A stretch of 64,000 bases of DNA from Paraburkholderia aspalathi (GCF_900116445.1 NZ_FPBH01000013.1:124001-188000), one strand, 5' to 3'. Shown: positions 8,690 through 17,965, numbered from the stretch's first letter. Notes: generated by a model not told the origin, from the sequence alone. Translations and numbers: made by a program.

Positions 8690-8717
8690 GCATGGCCGGA
8701 CCAGCCGGCCTTGATGC
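8690..8717 (+). promoter_or_regulatory. Hairpin upstream of the dioxygenase gene
   Basis: GGCCGG at 8694-8699 pairs with CCGGCC at 8705-8710 around the loop ACCAG. GCAT and ATGC extend the stem across a three-base bulge. It sits in the 63-base gap between the carrier and the dioxygenase. It may limit read-through or stabilise the message. Confidence 0.4.
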
Positions 8718-8744
8718 ACACATTAATTCATTGAGAAACCATAT

Positions 8745-9731
8745 ATGGCGAAGATCGTATTCGGGATGGCAGTGCCGCATAGCGGCATGCTCGGTCAAGC
8801 ACCGGAGGACTGGCTGAAGAACGGGGAACGGGACCGCAACAATCCGGAGTTGTGGTACCGCAACCGGACCTGGACCTATCCCGAGCTGGAAGCGCACCGC
8901 GAAGCAGCGTTCGAGAAATTCCTGACGCTCGAGGAGCGCACTGCGCGCGCCACGCGCTGCCGTACCGCGCTCGATGCGATGGCCGCGGCCTACCGCGACG
9001 CCAACATCGACGTCGCGATCATTCTGGGCAAAGACCAGAAGGAAATCTTCACCGATTTCTCGCCATCGATCGCGATCTACAGCGGTGAAGAGGTTCATAA
9101 CGGGCCGCCGCAGCGCGCTGTCTATGCACCCGACCACCACGTCACACACAAGTGTCATCCGAAGCTGGCCGCGTATCTCATCGAGCATTTCCAGGGCGAA
9201 GGTTTCGATCTGACCGATCTTTTTGCGTGGCCCGACAACGTGTGGATGAAGCCGCTGCCTGAGTATCCGGTGGTACCGCATGCCTACAGCTTCGTTTATC
9301 ACCAGATCATGGGCGACAACCCGCCGCCGCATGTGCCAATCATCATGAATTGCTTCTATCCGCCGACGCAGCCGTCGATGTCGCGCTGCATCGAATTTGG
9401 ATGGGTGCTGCGCGATGCCATCAATGCATGGCCCGACGATGTGCGGGTCGGCATTTTCGCCTCGGGCGGTTTGTCCCACTTCGTCAACGACGAAGAGTTC
9501 GACCACAGCATCATGAAGATGCTGGCCGACTACGACTATGACGGCCTGGCCGCGGTGGATGACCGCTCGTATCAGTCGGGCACTTCCGAAATCAAGCTCT
9601 ACGTGAGCGTGATGAAGGCGGTTCAGGAAACGGGCGCCGAGATGACGCTGGTCGACTACGTCCCCTGTTGGCGCACGCCTGCCGGCACCGGCGAGGGGAT
9701 GGGTTTCATGTACTGGAAAGCGGCCGACTGA
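8745..9731 (+). CDS. Single-chain extradiol ring-cleavage dioxygenase, LigB superfamily
   Basis: A 328-aa protein of the class III extradiol dioxygenase (LigB) superfamily, which cleaves catecholic rings using Fe(II). His12 in the AVPHSGM stretch, the histidines of YAPDHHVTHKCHP and the GGLSHFVNDEEFDHS region match the metal and acid-base sites seen in LigB-type enzymes. There is no separate small LigA-like subunit gene nearby. The protein is longer than typical LigB and shorter than the fused gallate dioxygenases. The neighbouring LigJ and LigI-like genes imply 4,5-cleavage of protocatechuate, gallate or a close relative. The substrate remains inferred. Confidence 0.82.
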   Translation: MAKIVFGMAVPHSGMLGQAPEDWLKNGERDRNNPELWYRNRTWTYPELEAHREAAFEKFLTLEERTARATRCRTALDAMAAAYRDANIDVAIILGKDQKEIFTDFSPSIAIYSGEEVHNGPPQRAVYAPDHHVTHKCHPKLAAYLIEHFQGEGFDLTDLFAWPDNVWMKPLPEYPVVPHAYSFVYHQIMGDNPPPHVPIIMNCFYPPTQPSMSRCIEFGWVLRDAINAWPDDVRVGIFASGGLSHFVNDEEFDHSIMKMLADYDYDGLAAVDDRSYQSGTSEIKLYVSVMKAVQETGAEMTLVDYVPCWRTPAGTGEGMGFMYWKAAD

Positions 9732-9780
9732 TCCGGCTTCATGCAACCCCTATGGACCCAATCACGGAGAGAGAAAGACC

Positions 9781-10638
9781 ATGAGCGACACCCGCCTCAA
9801 TAGCATTATTCGCGCTTTCGAATCCGGTAAGCCGGCCTTCGCCGCGTTTTCCAAGCTGGACAAGCAGACCGCCATCGAGATGAGCGACGCGCCTTATGAC
9901 GGCATCGTCTTCGAGATGGAACATAACCCCTACGACGTATCGGCGCTGGGTGATGCGATGCAGTACATGCTGAACCGGAAGCAGATTGCCGAATCCGGTT
10001 CGGTCGCGTCGCGCGTTACGCCAATTGCGCGTATTCCCGCCAACGGCGCGGAAATGAATCAGTCCTTTGCCAAGCAGGTGCTCGATCGCGGCGCCTATGG
10101 CGTGGTGTGGCCGCATGTATCGACGGTGGAGCAAGCCTATAACGCTGTCGCGTCGTGCCGTTACGCCCGGCCCAAGGGCGCACCGCTGTACGAGCCCAAG
10201 GGGATCCGCGGTGACGGCCCTGCCAACGCGGCACGCTACTGGGGTTTGAGCATGGCCGATTACTACAAGAAGGCAGATGTCTGGCCATTGGCCCCCGAGG
10301 GCGAAATTCTGGTCGGGTTGATGTGCGAAAGCACGGAGGCGATTGAAAACCTCGATGACATTCTTGCGAATGTGCCGGGTATCGGCTTCATCCTCATTGG
10401 CGAGGGCGATCTCAGCCAGCAACTGGGCCATCCGCGCGATTACGAGCACCCGGTTGTAGCCGACGCCATGCGGCAGATTGTCGAGACCTGCCACAAGCAC
10501 AAGGTGGTGGTTGGCAATCCCCATGTCAACGCCAAGAATCACAAGCGGCTGCTCGAAGAGGGTTACCGCTTCCTGATGTCGGCTCCGCTGAAAAGCTATG
10601 GCGTGGTCGGCATGGCGCGCGAGATGGCGGGGTATTGA
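9781..10638 (+). CDS. HpcH/HpaI-family aldolase
   Basis: A 285-aa class II, pyruvate-type aldolase of the HpcH/HpaI family. Supporting motifs are FEMEH early on, the RIPANGAEMNQ strand, GLMCESTEAIENLDD with the metal-binding Glu, and LIGEGDLSQQLG with the metal-binding Asp. In this cluster it is a candidate to split 4-carboxy-4-hydroxy-2-oxoadipate into pyruvate and oxaloacetate. That step is normally done by the unrelated LigK/RraA-type aldolase, which is absent here. Its TGA stop abuts the ATG of the next gene, indicating tight coupling. The family call is secure, the substrate inferred. Confidence 0.82.
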   Translation: MSDTRLNSIIRAFESGKPAFAAFSKLDKQTAIEMSDAPYDGIVFEMEHNPYDVSALGDAMQYMLNRKQIAESGSVASRVTPIARIPANGAEMNQSFAKQVLDRGAYGVVWPHVSTVEQAYNAVASCRYARPKGAPLYEPKGIRGDGPANAARYWGLSMADYYKKADVWPLAPEGEILVGLMCESTEAIENLDDILANVPGIGFILIGEGDLSQQLGHPRDYEHPVVADAMRQIVETCHKHKVVVGNPHVNAKNHKRLLEEGYRFLMSAPLKSYGVVGMAREMAGY

Positions 10639-12186
10639 ATGAACGGAGCCGAAAGTCTGGTTCAGACGCTCACCGATCAGGGCGTCGACATCTGCTTCGC
10701 GAACCCGGGTACCTCGGAGATGCACTTTCTGAAGGCGCTCGAGAATCCACGCATGCGCAGCGTCCTGTGTCTTTTTGAAGGTGTCTGCACGGGCGCCGCG
10801 GACGGCTATTACCGGATGAAAGAGACGCCGGCATCCACACTCCTGCACCTCGGGCCGGGACTCGCGAATGGGCTCGCCAATATCCACAATGCCAAACGGG
10901 CATCGTCGGGTATGGTCAACATCGTGGGTGAGCATTCGGCCGCGCACCTGAAGTACGACCCACCGCTGACGTCCGACATCGAAGGTCTGGCACGGCCGCT
11001 GAGTCATTGGGTGCGCCGCGTCGAGTCGCCGCGCGCGGTGGCTTGGGACGTTGCAACCGCGGTGAGCAAGGCGAGCGAACACGTGGGGCAGATTGCAACG
11101 CTCATCCTGCCTGGTGATACCTCGTGGCAGGAGGCGGGCCAGCAGGTCGCGCCGCCGAGCACCGTAGCCGCCGCAGCGAAGACTCCAGACGTTGCGCGCA
11201 TCGAGCACATTGCGCAGGTGCTGCGTTCGGGCGAGCCCACGCTCATGGTCCTCGCCGGCCACTCGACACGCGGTCGCGCGCTCGAACTGGCGGGCAAGAT
11301 CAAGGCGGCGACCGGCTGTCGCATCGCGACGCAATTCTTTAGTGCGCGGATCGAACGCGGGGCAGGGCGGGTCACGCTCGAACGTATTCCTTATGCAGTC
11401 GGACAAGCCGTCGAGTATCTGAACAGCTTCAAACACATCATCACGGTCGAGACGACCGAGCCGATCGCTTTCTTTAGCTATCCAGACAAACCGAGCTTGC
11501 TCAAGTCACCCGGCACCAGTGTTCATGCGCTGGTCGAGATGGGCGAGGATAGCGCCGCCGGCCTCGACATGCTGGTTCAGGCGCTCGGCGCGACGAACAC
11601 GGCAGGCGTCCTCCAGCAGCGTTCGGATGCGACGCCGCCGACCGGCGCTCTGGGGCCCGCCAGCATTGCCCAGGCGCTCGCCGCCGCGCTGCCCGAAAAC
11701 TGCATTCTCGTCGACGAATCGCTGACCACTGGCCGCGAGACGATGGGGTTGACCGTTGGCGCTGCCCCTCATGACTTCATCAACAACATGGGCGGCTCGA
11801 TCGGCTATGGCACGCCGGTCGCCACCGGCGCCGCGCTGGCCTGCCCGGACCGGCGTGTGTTCTGCATGGTCGGTGATGGCAGCGCCATGTACACCATCCA
11901 GTCGCTGTGGACGCAGGCACGCGAGGGCCTGAACATCACGACCATCATCTTTGCCAACAACAGCTACGCCATCCTGAAGGCCGAGTACGCCAACATGGGC
12001 GCCGGTGCGCCAGGGGCGCGCGCGCTGGCCATGATCGATATCGATCGTCCGCGTATCGACTGGCTGGCCATGGCGAAAAGCATGGGCGTTCTCGCCGTCG
12101 CCGTGGACACAGCCGAAGCTTTCCACAAGGCCATGGCCGACTCGGTGCACGAGCCTGGCCCGTGTCTCATCGAGGTACGGCTGTAA
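10639..12186 (+). CDS. ThDP-dependent enzyme, acetolactate synthase/benzoylformate decarboxylase-like
   Basis: A 515-aa thiamine diphosphate enzyme with the usual three domains. The PYR domain has LCLFEGVCTGAADGYYRM, supplying the cofactor-activating Glu. A middle domain follows around residues 190-330, then the PP domain with VGDGSAMYTIQSLW and the ANNSYAI end of the ThDP motif. The length is below that of a true IlvB and resembles 2-oxoacid decarboxylases. It directly abuts the aldolase gene, so it may decarboxylate or carboligate a 2-oxoacid made by the pathway. Automatic pipelines may label it acetolactate synthase, but no small regulatory subunit gene is adjacent. Confidence 0.78.
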   Translation: MNGAESLVQTLTDQGVDICFANPGTSEMHFLKALENPRMRSVLCLFEGVCTGAADGYYRMKETPASTLLHLGPGLANGLANIHNAKRASSGMVNIVGEHSAAHLKYDPPLTSDIEGLARPLSHWVRRVESPRAVAWDVATAVSKASEHVGQIATLILPGDTSWQEAGQQVAPPSTVAAAAKTPDVARIEHIAQVLRSGEPTLMVLAGHSTRGRALELAGKIKAATGCRIATQFFSARIERGAGRVTLERIPYAVGQAVEYLNSFKHIITVETTEPIAFFSYPDKPSLLKSPGTSVHALVEMGEDSAAGLDMLVQALGATNTAGVLQQRSDATPPTGALGPASIAQALAAALPENCILVDESLTTGRETMGLTVGAAPHDFINNMGGSIGYGTPVATGAALACPDRRVFCMVGDGSAMYTIQSLWTQAREGLNITTIIFANNSYAILKAEYANMGAGAPGARALAMIDIDRPRIDWLAMAKSMGVLAVAVDTAEAFHKAMADSVHEPGPCLIEVRL

Positions 12187-12214
12187 ACCCATTCAAGCCT
12201 AAGGACGAACATCA

Positions 12215-13123
12215 ATGACAACGACACTAAACAGGGTGCCCACCGAGGTGCCAACATTACGCACCAATCTGGCCGACTATCCGGTCACGAAGGCGATGAA
12301 GGGCGGGCGGGTGAACTCGGACATCGTCAAGCTCGACTATTGCGGACCGACTCCGGCACATAACGGCTTCAAGGCAATGGTTCGAGAAAACGCCTTCGAC
12401 GCGGGCGAGCTCGCGATCGTCACCTTTTTGCAGGCCAAGGCCTATGGCAAGCCTTACGTCATGCTGCCGACGCCGATATCTGGGCGCTTCCAGCATCATT
12501 GCGCCGGCTTCAACATCGACTTTGGCCACCTCGACCCGAAGGATATCGAAGGCAAGAAGGTCGGCGTTCGCACCTATACCCAAACGACTGCGCTCTGGAT
12601 CCGGGGCATTCTGCGTCACGAATACGGTGTCGATCTGGACAAGGTGACCTGGATGACACTCGGCGACGGGCATCTCGCCGAATATCGCGATCCGGATAAC
12701 TGCGTGCGCCTGCCCGCGGGATCCTCGATCCCGCAGATGATGCTAGATGGCGAGTTGAGCGCGGCCTTGCTCGGTGAAGATATGCCGAAAGACCCGCGTG
12801 TGCGCACGCTCGTTCCCGATGCGCAGGCCGCGGCCAAAGACTGGTTTGCGCGGGAAGGCGTTGTGCCGATCAACCACATGTTCGTGGTGCATGAGGACGT
12901 GTCGAAGCAGCGGCCGGACATCGTTCGCGAGCTGTATCGGATGATCGTCGAAAGCCGCGCATTGACTGAAGGCGGCGTGCCGGCCATCTTTCCGCCGATC
13001 GGACTGGAAGAGAACCGCAAAGGACTTCAATTGGCAATCGATTGGGCGCTGGACCAGAAGATCATTCCACATCGCCTGTCGGTCGACGAACTGTTCGATG
13101 ACGTCACGGGAAATCTGGGCTGA
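12215..13123 (+). CDS. Second 4,5-dihydroxyphthalate decarboxylase-like protein
   Basis: A 302-aa paralogue of the protein at 4347, with the same landmarks: NAFDAGELAIVTFLQAKAYG, DIEGKKVGVRTYTQTTALW, LPAGSSIPQMM and the C-terminal LSVDELFDDV. It too lacks a signal peptide. The two proteins are clearly diverged and not recent duplicates. It is the last gene of the aromatic cluster, preceded by AAGGA. It may act on a second carboxylated intermediate or be an alternative decarboxylase. A binding-protein role is possible but would need export, which the sequence does not show. Confidence 0.7.
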   Translation: MTTTLNRVPTEVPTLRTNLADYPVTKAMKGGRVNSDIVKLDYCGPTPAHNGFKAMVRENAFDAGELAIVTFLQAKAYGKPYVMLPTPISGRFQHHCAGFNIDFGHLDPKDIEGKKVGVRTYTQTTALWIRGILRHEYGVDLDKVTWMTLGDGHLAEYRDPDNCVRLPAGSSIPQMMLDGELSAALLGEDMPKDPRVRTLVPDAQAAAKDWFAREGVVPINHMFVVHEDVSKQRPDIVRELYRMIVESRALTEGGVPAIFPPIGLEENRKGLQLAIDWALDQKIIPHRLSVDELFDDVTGNLG

Positions 13124-13262
13124 ATGCTCGCTGAGCAATGACGGAACACGGAAAGGAGCGGCAGGAAACGGAAGCACGATGCGTCGGCGAAAGTGGCGGT
13201 GCAGGAGCGGTTGAGCGGTGTCACGCCGCTCACCTACGCATAATTAATGGAGGCATTACGCT

Positions 13263-15173
13263 GTGTATTTAACTTCGTCTTTGAAGAAACTCCTGGCTTG
13301 TACGGCAATCGGGGGCGCCTGGATTTTCATTTCAGCGGGAGCAGGTGCCGCGCAAAATGGAACCTTGTTGCTCAACCGCGTCGGTCCGGTGACTTCCGAG
13401 CTGTATGTGTCCAATGCAGACGGGACAGATGAACACAAGCTGATTCCGACCGCGGGTTTTGATTATCACGCGGCGTTCTCGAAAGACGGGCAATGGATCG
13501 TGTTCACGTCGGAGCGTGACGGCCTGGGCGAGTCAAATCTCTATCGCGTCAAAGTGGATGGTACGGGCCTGCAGCAGCTCACCAATCACATTGCCGTTGA
13601 CGATGCCGCCGTTTTTTCGCCCACCGACTCTAACCTCATTGCATTCGTCTCATCACGCAGGGGCGCGAGCGATTTCGGAACCACCAACATCTGGACACTG
13701 AACATTGCGACTGGTGCGCTGAAAAACGTCACGGGTGCGCTGAAATTCGATCCCACCAAACCGCATAGCTATTTCAGACCTTCCTGGTCCCCAGACGGCA
13801 AATGGCTTGCCGTTTCTTCCGATACGGGCAGCGATTGGCGCGGCCACAATCTGCCGGTTGGCTGGGAACGCACGCAGGAAAGCAGCATCTATCTCATCAG
13901 ACCCGACGGCTCCGGCTGGAAGAAAATTGCCGGCAATCCAGGCTTTGACGAAGGGTCGCCATCCTGGTCACCGGACGGCAAGCGTGTCGTGTTTTATGAA
14001 ACGCCCGTGGAGTCGACTTGGGGCGCGCACCGTCCGGAGTTGATCAATAAAGTCAGCTCGCAACTGGTGTCGGTGGATTTGTCCGACCTTGCCAGGACGA
14101 CTTTGACGTCGACGCCCGGCTTCAAGGTATTCCCGCAGTATCTGGGTGAGACCAACGTCGCGTATCACGTCAAGGGCGGCGACACTGAGGGTATCTACAC
14201 CACGGCTGGCATGTTCCGATCCACGAGCAACACGGGCATTCGCTCGCCACGCTATTCGTCGGACGGCAGCAAGATGGTCTACGAAAAAATATCGCTTCGA
14301 CCCGCGCATGCAAATGGCACGGCGCTGTTCAGCTTCGATCCTGCGTGGAAGTACACCTACATCGACGTCTTCCCGCAGCTGTCAGTGGATCGCCAGAAAT
14401 TGGTGTACACAGAGAAGGCGATCAACTCTTCCATTGCCATCATCAATCCGGACTTCTCCGGCTATACGCGAATTTACGACCCAGCCACCAGTGGTCTCGA
14501 TCAGGACATGATCAAGAAGGGCCTGGCCGGCGCATTTCAGCCCACCTGGTCACCGGATCGGCAGTGGGTGGCGTTCGGCGTGGGCCAATGGTTCTTTACG
14601 CGTGCTGCCGGCCCAGGCCGGATCATGCGTATCAAGGCCGACGGCAGCATGAACGGCCACGCGGAGGCCTTGACCGACGGTTCCATCAATTCGGGCTACC
14701 CGAGCTACTCGCCGGACGGGAAGAAGATCGTCTACCGCGTATGGAGTCCCAAGGTGCAGGGGCTGCGCATTCTCGATCTGGATACACGCGCCACCACCGT
14801 TCTGACCAGCGAGGCAGACAACCTGCCGGGCTGGTCGCCGGATGGCAGCAAGATCGTGTTCACCCGCAAGCTGATCGACCCAACCGATCCGAACAAATTC
14901 AACTATGACGTGTTCACGATCAAACCCGATGGCACGGGTCTGACGCGCCTGACTTCGGATGGATCGAACCAGGGCCATGCTGTCTGGACCTGGGATGGCC
15001 GGCTCGCGTACAGCTCAGGCACCTATGGCTTCAGGGACGAACTCGCGCTGTACGACAACAGCTTCCAACCTGACGGCCAGAACTGGGTGATGAATGCGGA
15101 TGGGACGGATCAGCATCCGATCACGGATACCTTGTGGGAAGAGGCGATGCCGTTGTACGTTCCCAACCCGTAA
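13263..15173 (+). CDS. Exported TolB-like beta-propeller (PD40) protein
   Basis: A 636-aa protein with an N-terminal signal peptide (LKKLLACTAIGGAWIFISAGAGA) followed by many WD40-like PD40 repeats. These are recognisable by recurring SPDGK/W motifs such as PSWSPDGKW, SYSPDGKKI and GWSPDGSKI. Such repeats form a beta-propeller in the periplasm, as in TolB, or belong to secreted enzymes and binding proteins. The start is GTG with GGAGG at 13249-13253. It stands alone between the aromatic cluster and the second MFS gene, ended by a strong terminator. Its partner or substrate is unknown, and it is not the core TolB because no tol genes are nearby. Confidence 0.8.
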   Translation: MYLTSSLKKLLACTAIGGAWIFISAGAGAAQNGTLLLNRVGPVTSELYVSNADGTDEHKLIPTAGFDYHAAFSKDGQWIVFTSERDGLGESNLYRVKVDGTGLQQLTNHIAVDDAAVFSPTDSNLIAFVSSRRGASDFGTTNIWTLNIATGALKNVTGALKFDPTKPHSYFRPSWSPDGKWLAVSSDTGSDWRGHNLPVGWERTQESSIYLIRPDGSGWKKIAGNPGFDEGSPSWSPDGKRVVFYETPVESTWGAHRPELINKVSSQLVSVDLSDLARTTLTSTPGFKVFPQYLGETNVAYHVKGGDTEGIYTTAGMFRSTSNTGIRSPRYSSDGSKMVYEKISLRPAHANGTALFSFDPAWKYTYIDVFPQLSVDRQKLVYTEKAINSSIAIINPDFSGYTRIYDPATSGLDQDMIKKGLAGAFQPTWSPDRQWVAFGVGQWFFTRAAGPGRIMRIKADGSMNGHAEALTDGSINSGYPSYSPDGKKIVYRVWSPKVQGLRILDLDTRATTVLTSEADNLPGWSPDGSKIVFTRKLIDPTDPNKFNYDVFTIKPDGTGLTRLTSDGSNQGHAVWTWDGRLAYSSGTYGFRDELALYDNSFQPDGQNWVMNADGTDQHPITDTLWEEAMPLYVPNP

Positions 15174-15194
15174 TCCGGTCCTCGCAGCGGCATG

Positions 15195-15227
15195 AAAAAA
15201 GCGCTGTGCTTTCGCACAGCGTTTTTC
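15195..15227. terminator. Bidirectional rho-independent terminator
   Basis: CGCTGTGC at 15202-15209, the loop TTTC and GCACAGCG at 15214-15221 form a perfect 8-bp stem. It is followed by a T run on the plus strand and preceded by an A run that serves the reverse strand. It separates the convergent propeller and MFS genes. Confidence 0.9.
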
Positions 15228-15266
15228 TATTCGGAGTGTTCTTTACTCAACAGCGTTACCCTGCAC

Positions 15267-16565
15267 CTAAGCAGAGGTCTGCGTTTCTGCGTGCCGGGGT
15301 TCGTGAGCAATGTCGTTGACTTTTGGCGCCCATTTGCGCTGAAGCAGAACCACGGTGCTCGTTGCACCGATCAGCAGGAAGGCGAAGATCGCCATCATGG
15401 GTAGTGTGTAGCTGCCGCCATGATGGAGCAACCAGCCTGAAAGGCTGGCTGAGATACCGCCCGCGAGACTGGTGGCGACCTGTTGGAGTCCTGTGTTCAA
15501 GCCGACCGCCTGCCTGGGGATCAAGGTTAGTTTACACAGCGCCAGGTTATTCGCGGTGACAAGGCCAAGCAACGAGAGTGAGAGCACGTTCCAGAACAGT
15601 GCCATCTCGAGCGAAGGGGCGTAGGCGCCGAGCAGAACGGTTGTTCCGCCAATAAAGCCGGCAACGATGAAGCATTTACGCACGACAACGGCATCGTTGC
15701 CGCGGGCGATAATCCGGTCCGCGGCCCATCCCGCGATCGCGGCGACGATGGCGATGCCCACAAAGCTGAAGAAGGTGTAGAGCCCGGATTTCTCGAGAGA
15801 AAGGCCGCGTTGCTCGACCAGATAGGCTGGCATCCAGGTCATGCAATAGAAGGCGAAATAGCTGTAGCAGAAGTTATTGATCAGCCCGCCCCAGACGACC
15901 GGACTCGTCAGCAAGTTTCTGAGCGGCACCGAGGAGGCCAGGTGTATCGCCGCCGCAAGTTGCCCTCTGGAGGGATAGTCGTTCCTCACCATCAGCAGCC
16001 ATGGCACCAGCCAGATCAGTCCGACCAGTCCAGTCGCAATGAACATCATCTTCCAGGAATACGTGACGATCATCCAGGCTGCAATCGGCGCGCCGAGTGC
16101 GGGCCCCATCTTGCCGCCAATCGAAAAGATACCGAGTGCTGTGCCTTTTTGGGTCTCCTCGAAGTTGTTGGCGAGATAGCGATAGGTGGCCGGGACCACG
16201 ACAGCTTCGGCCACGCCGATGAGCAGACGCATGACGATCAGGGCGGACAGCGTCGTCACCATGCCTGTGGCCGCCGCCGCAATGCACCACAGCACGAAAC
16301 AGATCGAGTAAGGCCATTTCACGCCATAGCGATCAACCAGCCAACCCATAGGCATCTGAACGAGACCATAGGACCAGAAGACGGCCGAATTGAGCCAGCC
16401 ACGCTCGACGCTCGTCAGTGAAAATTCTCGAACGAAGCTCTTGTCCGCTAGCGCGGAAGACAGACTCGTGCGATCAACAAACGAAATCAGCAGCCCGAGC
16501 GCGAGGAGAACGAGAATGCTCCAGGGATTCTCGGGCGCTGATCGCTTAGTTAGATTTGTCTCCAT
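15267..16565 (-). CDS. MFS transporter, paralogue of the aromatic-cluster carrier
   Basis: A 432-aa major facilitator that is highly similar along its whole length to the carrier at 7401-8681. Shared stretches include LISFVDRTS, GVKWPYSI, YCMTWMPAYLVEQRGLS and AGWAADRIIARG. It belongs to the same anion:cation symporter group with about 12 helices. The start at 16565 (METNL...) matches the N-terminus of the paralogue; a longer frame upstream is probably untranslated. It is a single reverse gene. It may transport a related substrate, or be a relic of a duplicated catabolic module. Confidence 0.9.
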   Translation of the reverse strand: METNLTKRSAPENPWSILVLLALGLLISFVDRTSLSSALADKSFVREFSLTSVERGWLNSAVFWSYGLVQMPMGWLVDRYGVKWPYSICFVLWCIAAAATGMVTTLSALIVMRLLIGVAEAVVVPATYRYLANNFEETQKGTALGIFSIGGKMGPALGAPIAAWMIVTYSWKMMFIATGLVGLIWLVPWLLMVRNDYPSRGQLAAAIHLASSVPLRNLLTSPVVWGGLINNFCYSYFAFYCMTWMPAYLVEQRGLSLEKSGLYTFFSFVGIAIVAAIAGWAADRIIARGNDAVVVRKCFIVAGFIGGTTVLLGAYAPSLEMALFWNVLSLSLLGLVTANNLALCKLTLIPRQAVGLNTGLQQVATSLAGGISASLSGWLLHHGGSYTLPMMAIFAFLLIGATSTVVLLQRKWAPKVNDIAHEPRHAETQTSA

Positions 16566-16625
16566 TGTGTTCTCTCTTGTCGTGAAGAGAGTTCGGAGAC
16601 GCCGAAGTCTCTTCCAGTTCGTAAG

Positions 16626-16760
16626 GTGATCGGCTACGAACGTTTGTCCGATGTTATCAGCAAGGCCGTCCAGCGCGCACAGCCAACCACGCGGGAGCAC
16701 TTTGAAGCGCAACTGGCCGAAGGAAACGATCCATGGCAGCGTAGCCTACGGACGTGGTGA
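16626..16760 (+). pseudogene. Possible C-terminal remnant of a lost gene
   Basis: In the 305-base gap 16566-16870, a 44-residue plus-strand frame runs from GTG 16626 to TGA 16758-16760. It has protein-like composition (YERLSDVISKAVQRAQ, EHFEAQLAEGNDPWQ) and is also open further upstream. It could be the tail of a deleted gene. I do not recognise it, and it may be chance. Confidence 0.2.
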
Positions 16761-16818
16761 AGGGCTAGCGTTTCTCGATGGAGGAAGAACGACGTCAATG
16801 AACTCCGTCAAACAACGA

Positions 16819-16846
16819 TTGGCAACCCGCATGACGGGTCGCCAAT
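16819..16846 (-). terminator. Hairpin downstream of the outer-membrane protein gene
   Basis: ATTGGC-ACCCG pairs with CGGGT-GCCAAT around CATGA with a single mismatch, giving a stem of about 12 bp. It lies 25 bases beyond the stop of the reverse gene at 16871. The run after it on that strand is T-rich but interrupted, so termination strength is uncertain. Confidence 0.55.
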
Positions 16847-16870
16847 GATCGCGCTCACGAGGGTCGCTGA

Positions 16871-17857
16871 TTAGAAATGAATTTCGGCCATCAGCATGGG
16901 GACGGACGTTATCGTGCCGACCGTTTCGCTAGTCGGCGTGCCGTACATGTGATGCCAGTACTCGTAACCGACGCCTGCATACACTGCACGCGGGTGACCG
17001 GCGAATGAACCCAGATCGGCTAGCAGTGATACGCGAGTGAGAAATTCCGTCGTCGTCTCAACACCGAAACCGTCCTTTCCTTTCGGCCCGGTCAGGCTGG
17101 CAAACCCGCGCAATACCAGCGGCAACGGTCCCACCCGGAACGGGAAGAGCCATGAGCTCTCGATGTGCCACGCGGTATTGAAGCGCACGTCGACGCCGGT
17201 AATACCGTTATGGTTGCTCTCTGTTCGAAGACCCGCAGTGAGATTCAGGAACCCGCGTGGCAACGCGAACTCGATAGTCGGACCGAAAACGAGCATGCGC
17301 GCACGCTCTCCGTAGGCGTCGTTCTTGGTGCCGAATTCAAAGCCGCCGGTCAGGCCGACGTCCCGAATGATGCCGATGCCCACCGGCCGCCCAAGAATCT
17401 TTCCGGCACTCAACTCGATTCGGCCAACGCTATACACCTCCTGCGCTCCACCTGAGGAGGGACCACCAGCCTCCGGGTTCGCGGAGTTCGAGACGAGGTA
17501 ATCCACGTTGAATGCGTAACTACCGAACCTGAAACCACCGATCGTCGTGAGATAACCAATGTTCTGAGCAACTTTGTCGGGAACGCCAGGGTAGTGAAAA
17601 TCATTGCCGTAGCGGTAGCCGATATACGTATCGTTCCACGATACAGGCGGCGCGCCGGTGACTTCCCCCGATTTCAAGTCCGGTGCAGTGAGGGGCGCGG
17701 CACTGTTCGTCTGGGTCTGCTGGGTCTGCGATGGAGCCGATTCACTAGGTGCGGTGTATACCTCCGCGTAACCGAACTCGCTCAAACAGCAGAACATGGC
17801 CACACCGAGAAGCGGCTTGCGCAAAGCGACTGATATTTTCGTCATGTCTCCGTCCAT
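16871..17857 (-). CDS. Outer-membrane beta-barrel protein
   Basis: A 328-aa protein with a signal peptide (LLGVAMFCCLSEFGYA), a Gln/Thr/Ser-rich linker (about 35-60) and a long series of alternating amphipathic strands. It ends in Phe, the usual outer-membrane insertion signal. Segments such as DTYIGYRYGNDFHYPG and FNTAWHIESSWLFPF resemble small nucleoside-channel or outer envelope proteins rather than general trimeric porins. An in-frame ATG at 17845, close to a GGAG, is an alternative start. A reverse copy of the dispersed element lies about 110 bases upstream. The transported compound is unknown. Confidence 0.75.
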   Translation of the reverse strand: MDGDMTKISVALRKPLLGVAMFCCLSEFGYAEVYTAPSESAPSQTQQTQTNSAAPLTAPDLKSGEVTGAPPVSWNDTYIGYRYGNDFHYPGVPDKVAQNIGYLTTIGGFRFGSYAFNVDYLVSNSANPEAGGPSSGGAQEVYSVGRIELSAGKILGRPVGIGIIRDVGLTGGFEFGTKNDAYGERARMLVFGPTIEFALPRGFLNLTAGLRTESNHNGITGVDVRFNTAWHIESSWLFPFRVGPLPLVLRGFASLTGPKGKDGFGVETTTEFLTRVSLLADLGSFAGHPRAVYAGVGYEYWHHMYGTPTSETVGTITSVPMLMAEIHF

Positions 17858-17965
17858 ATAGATTTTCTTATTGCGGCCGCACCGTCAGCAACTGGCTGAG
17901 CAATTCAACGCAGATCATCCTGTCGCGGTTGTAACGAATGGTATGGGACGCCCGATCGGCTGCCT

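Noticed and set aside
8352..9746. A 464-residue reverse frame across the MFS end and dioxygenase gene
   Set aside because: Antisense shadow of two well-supported genes with no recognisable family.
9739..11436. A 565-residue open frame on the reverse strand
   Set aside because: It lies antisense to the aldolase and ThDP enzyme genes. Its composition is the His/Arg/Gln-rich pattern typical of antisense frames in high-GC DNA, and no domain is recognisable.
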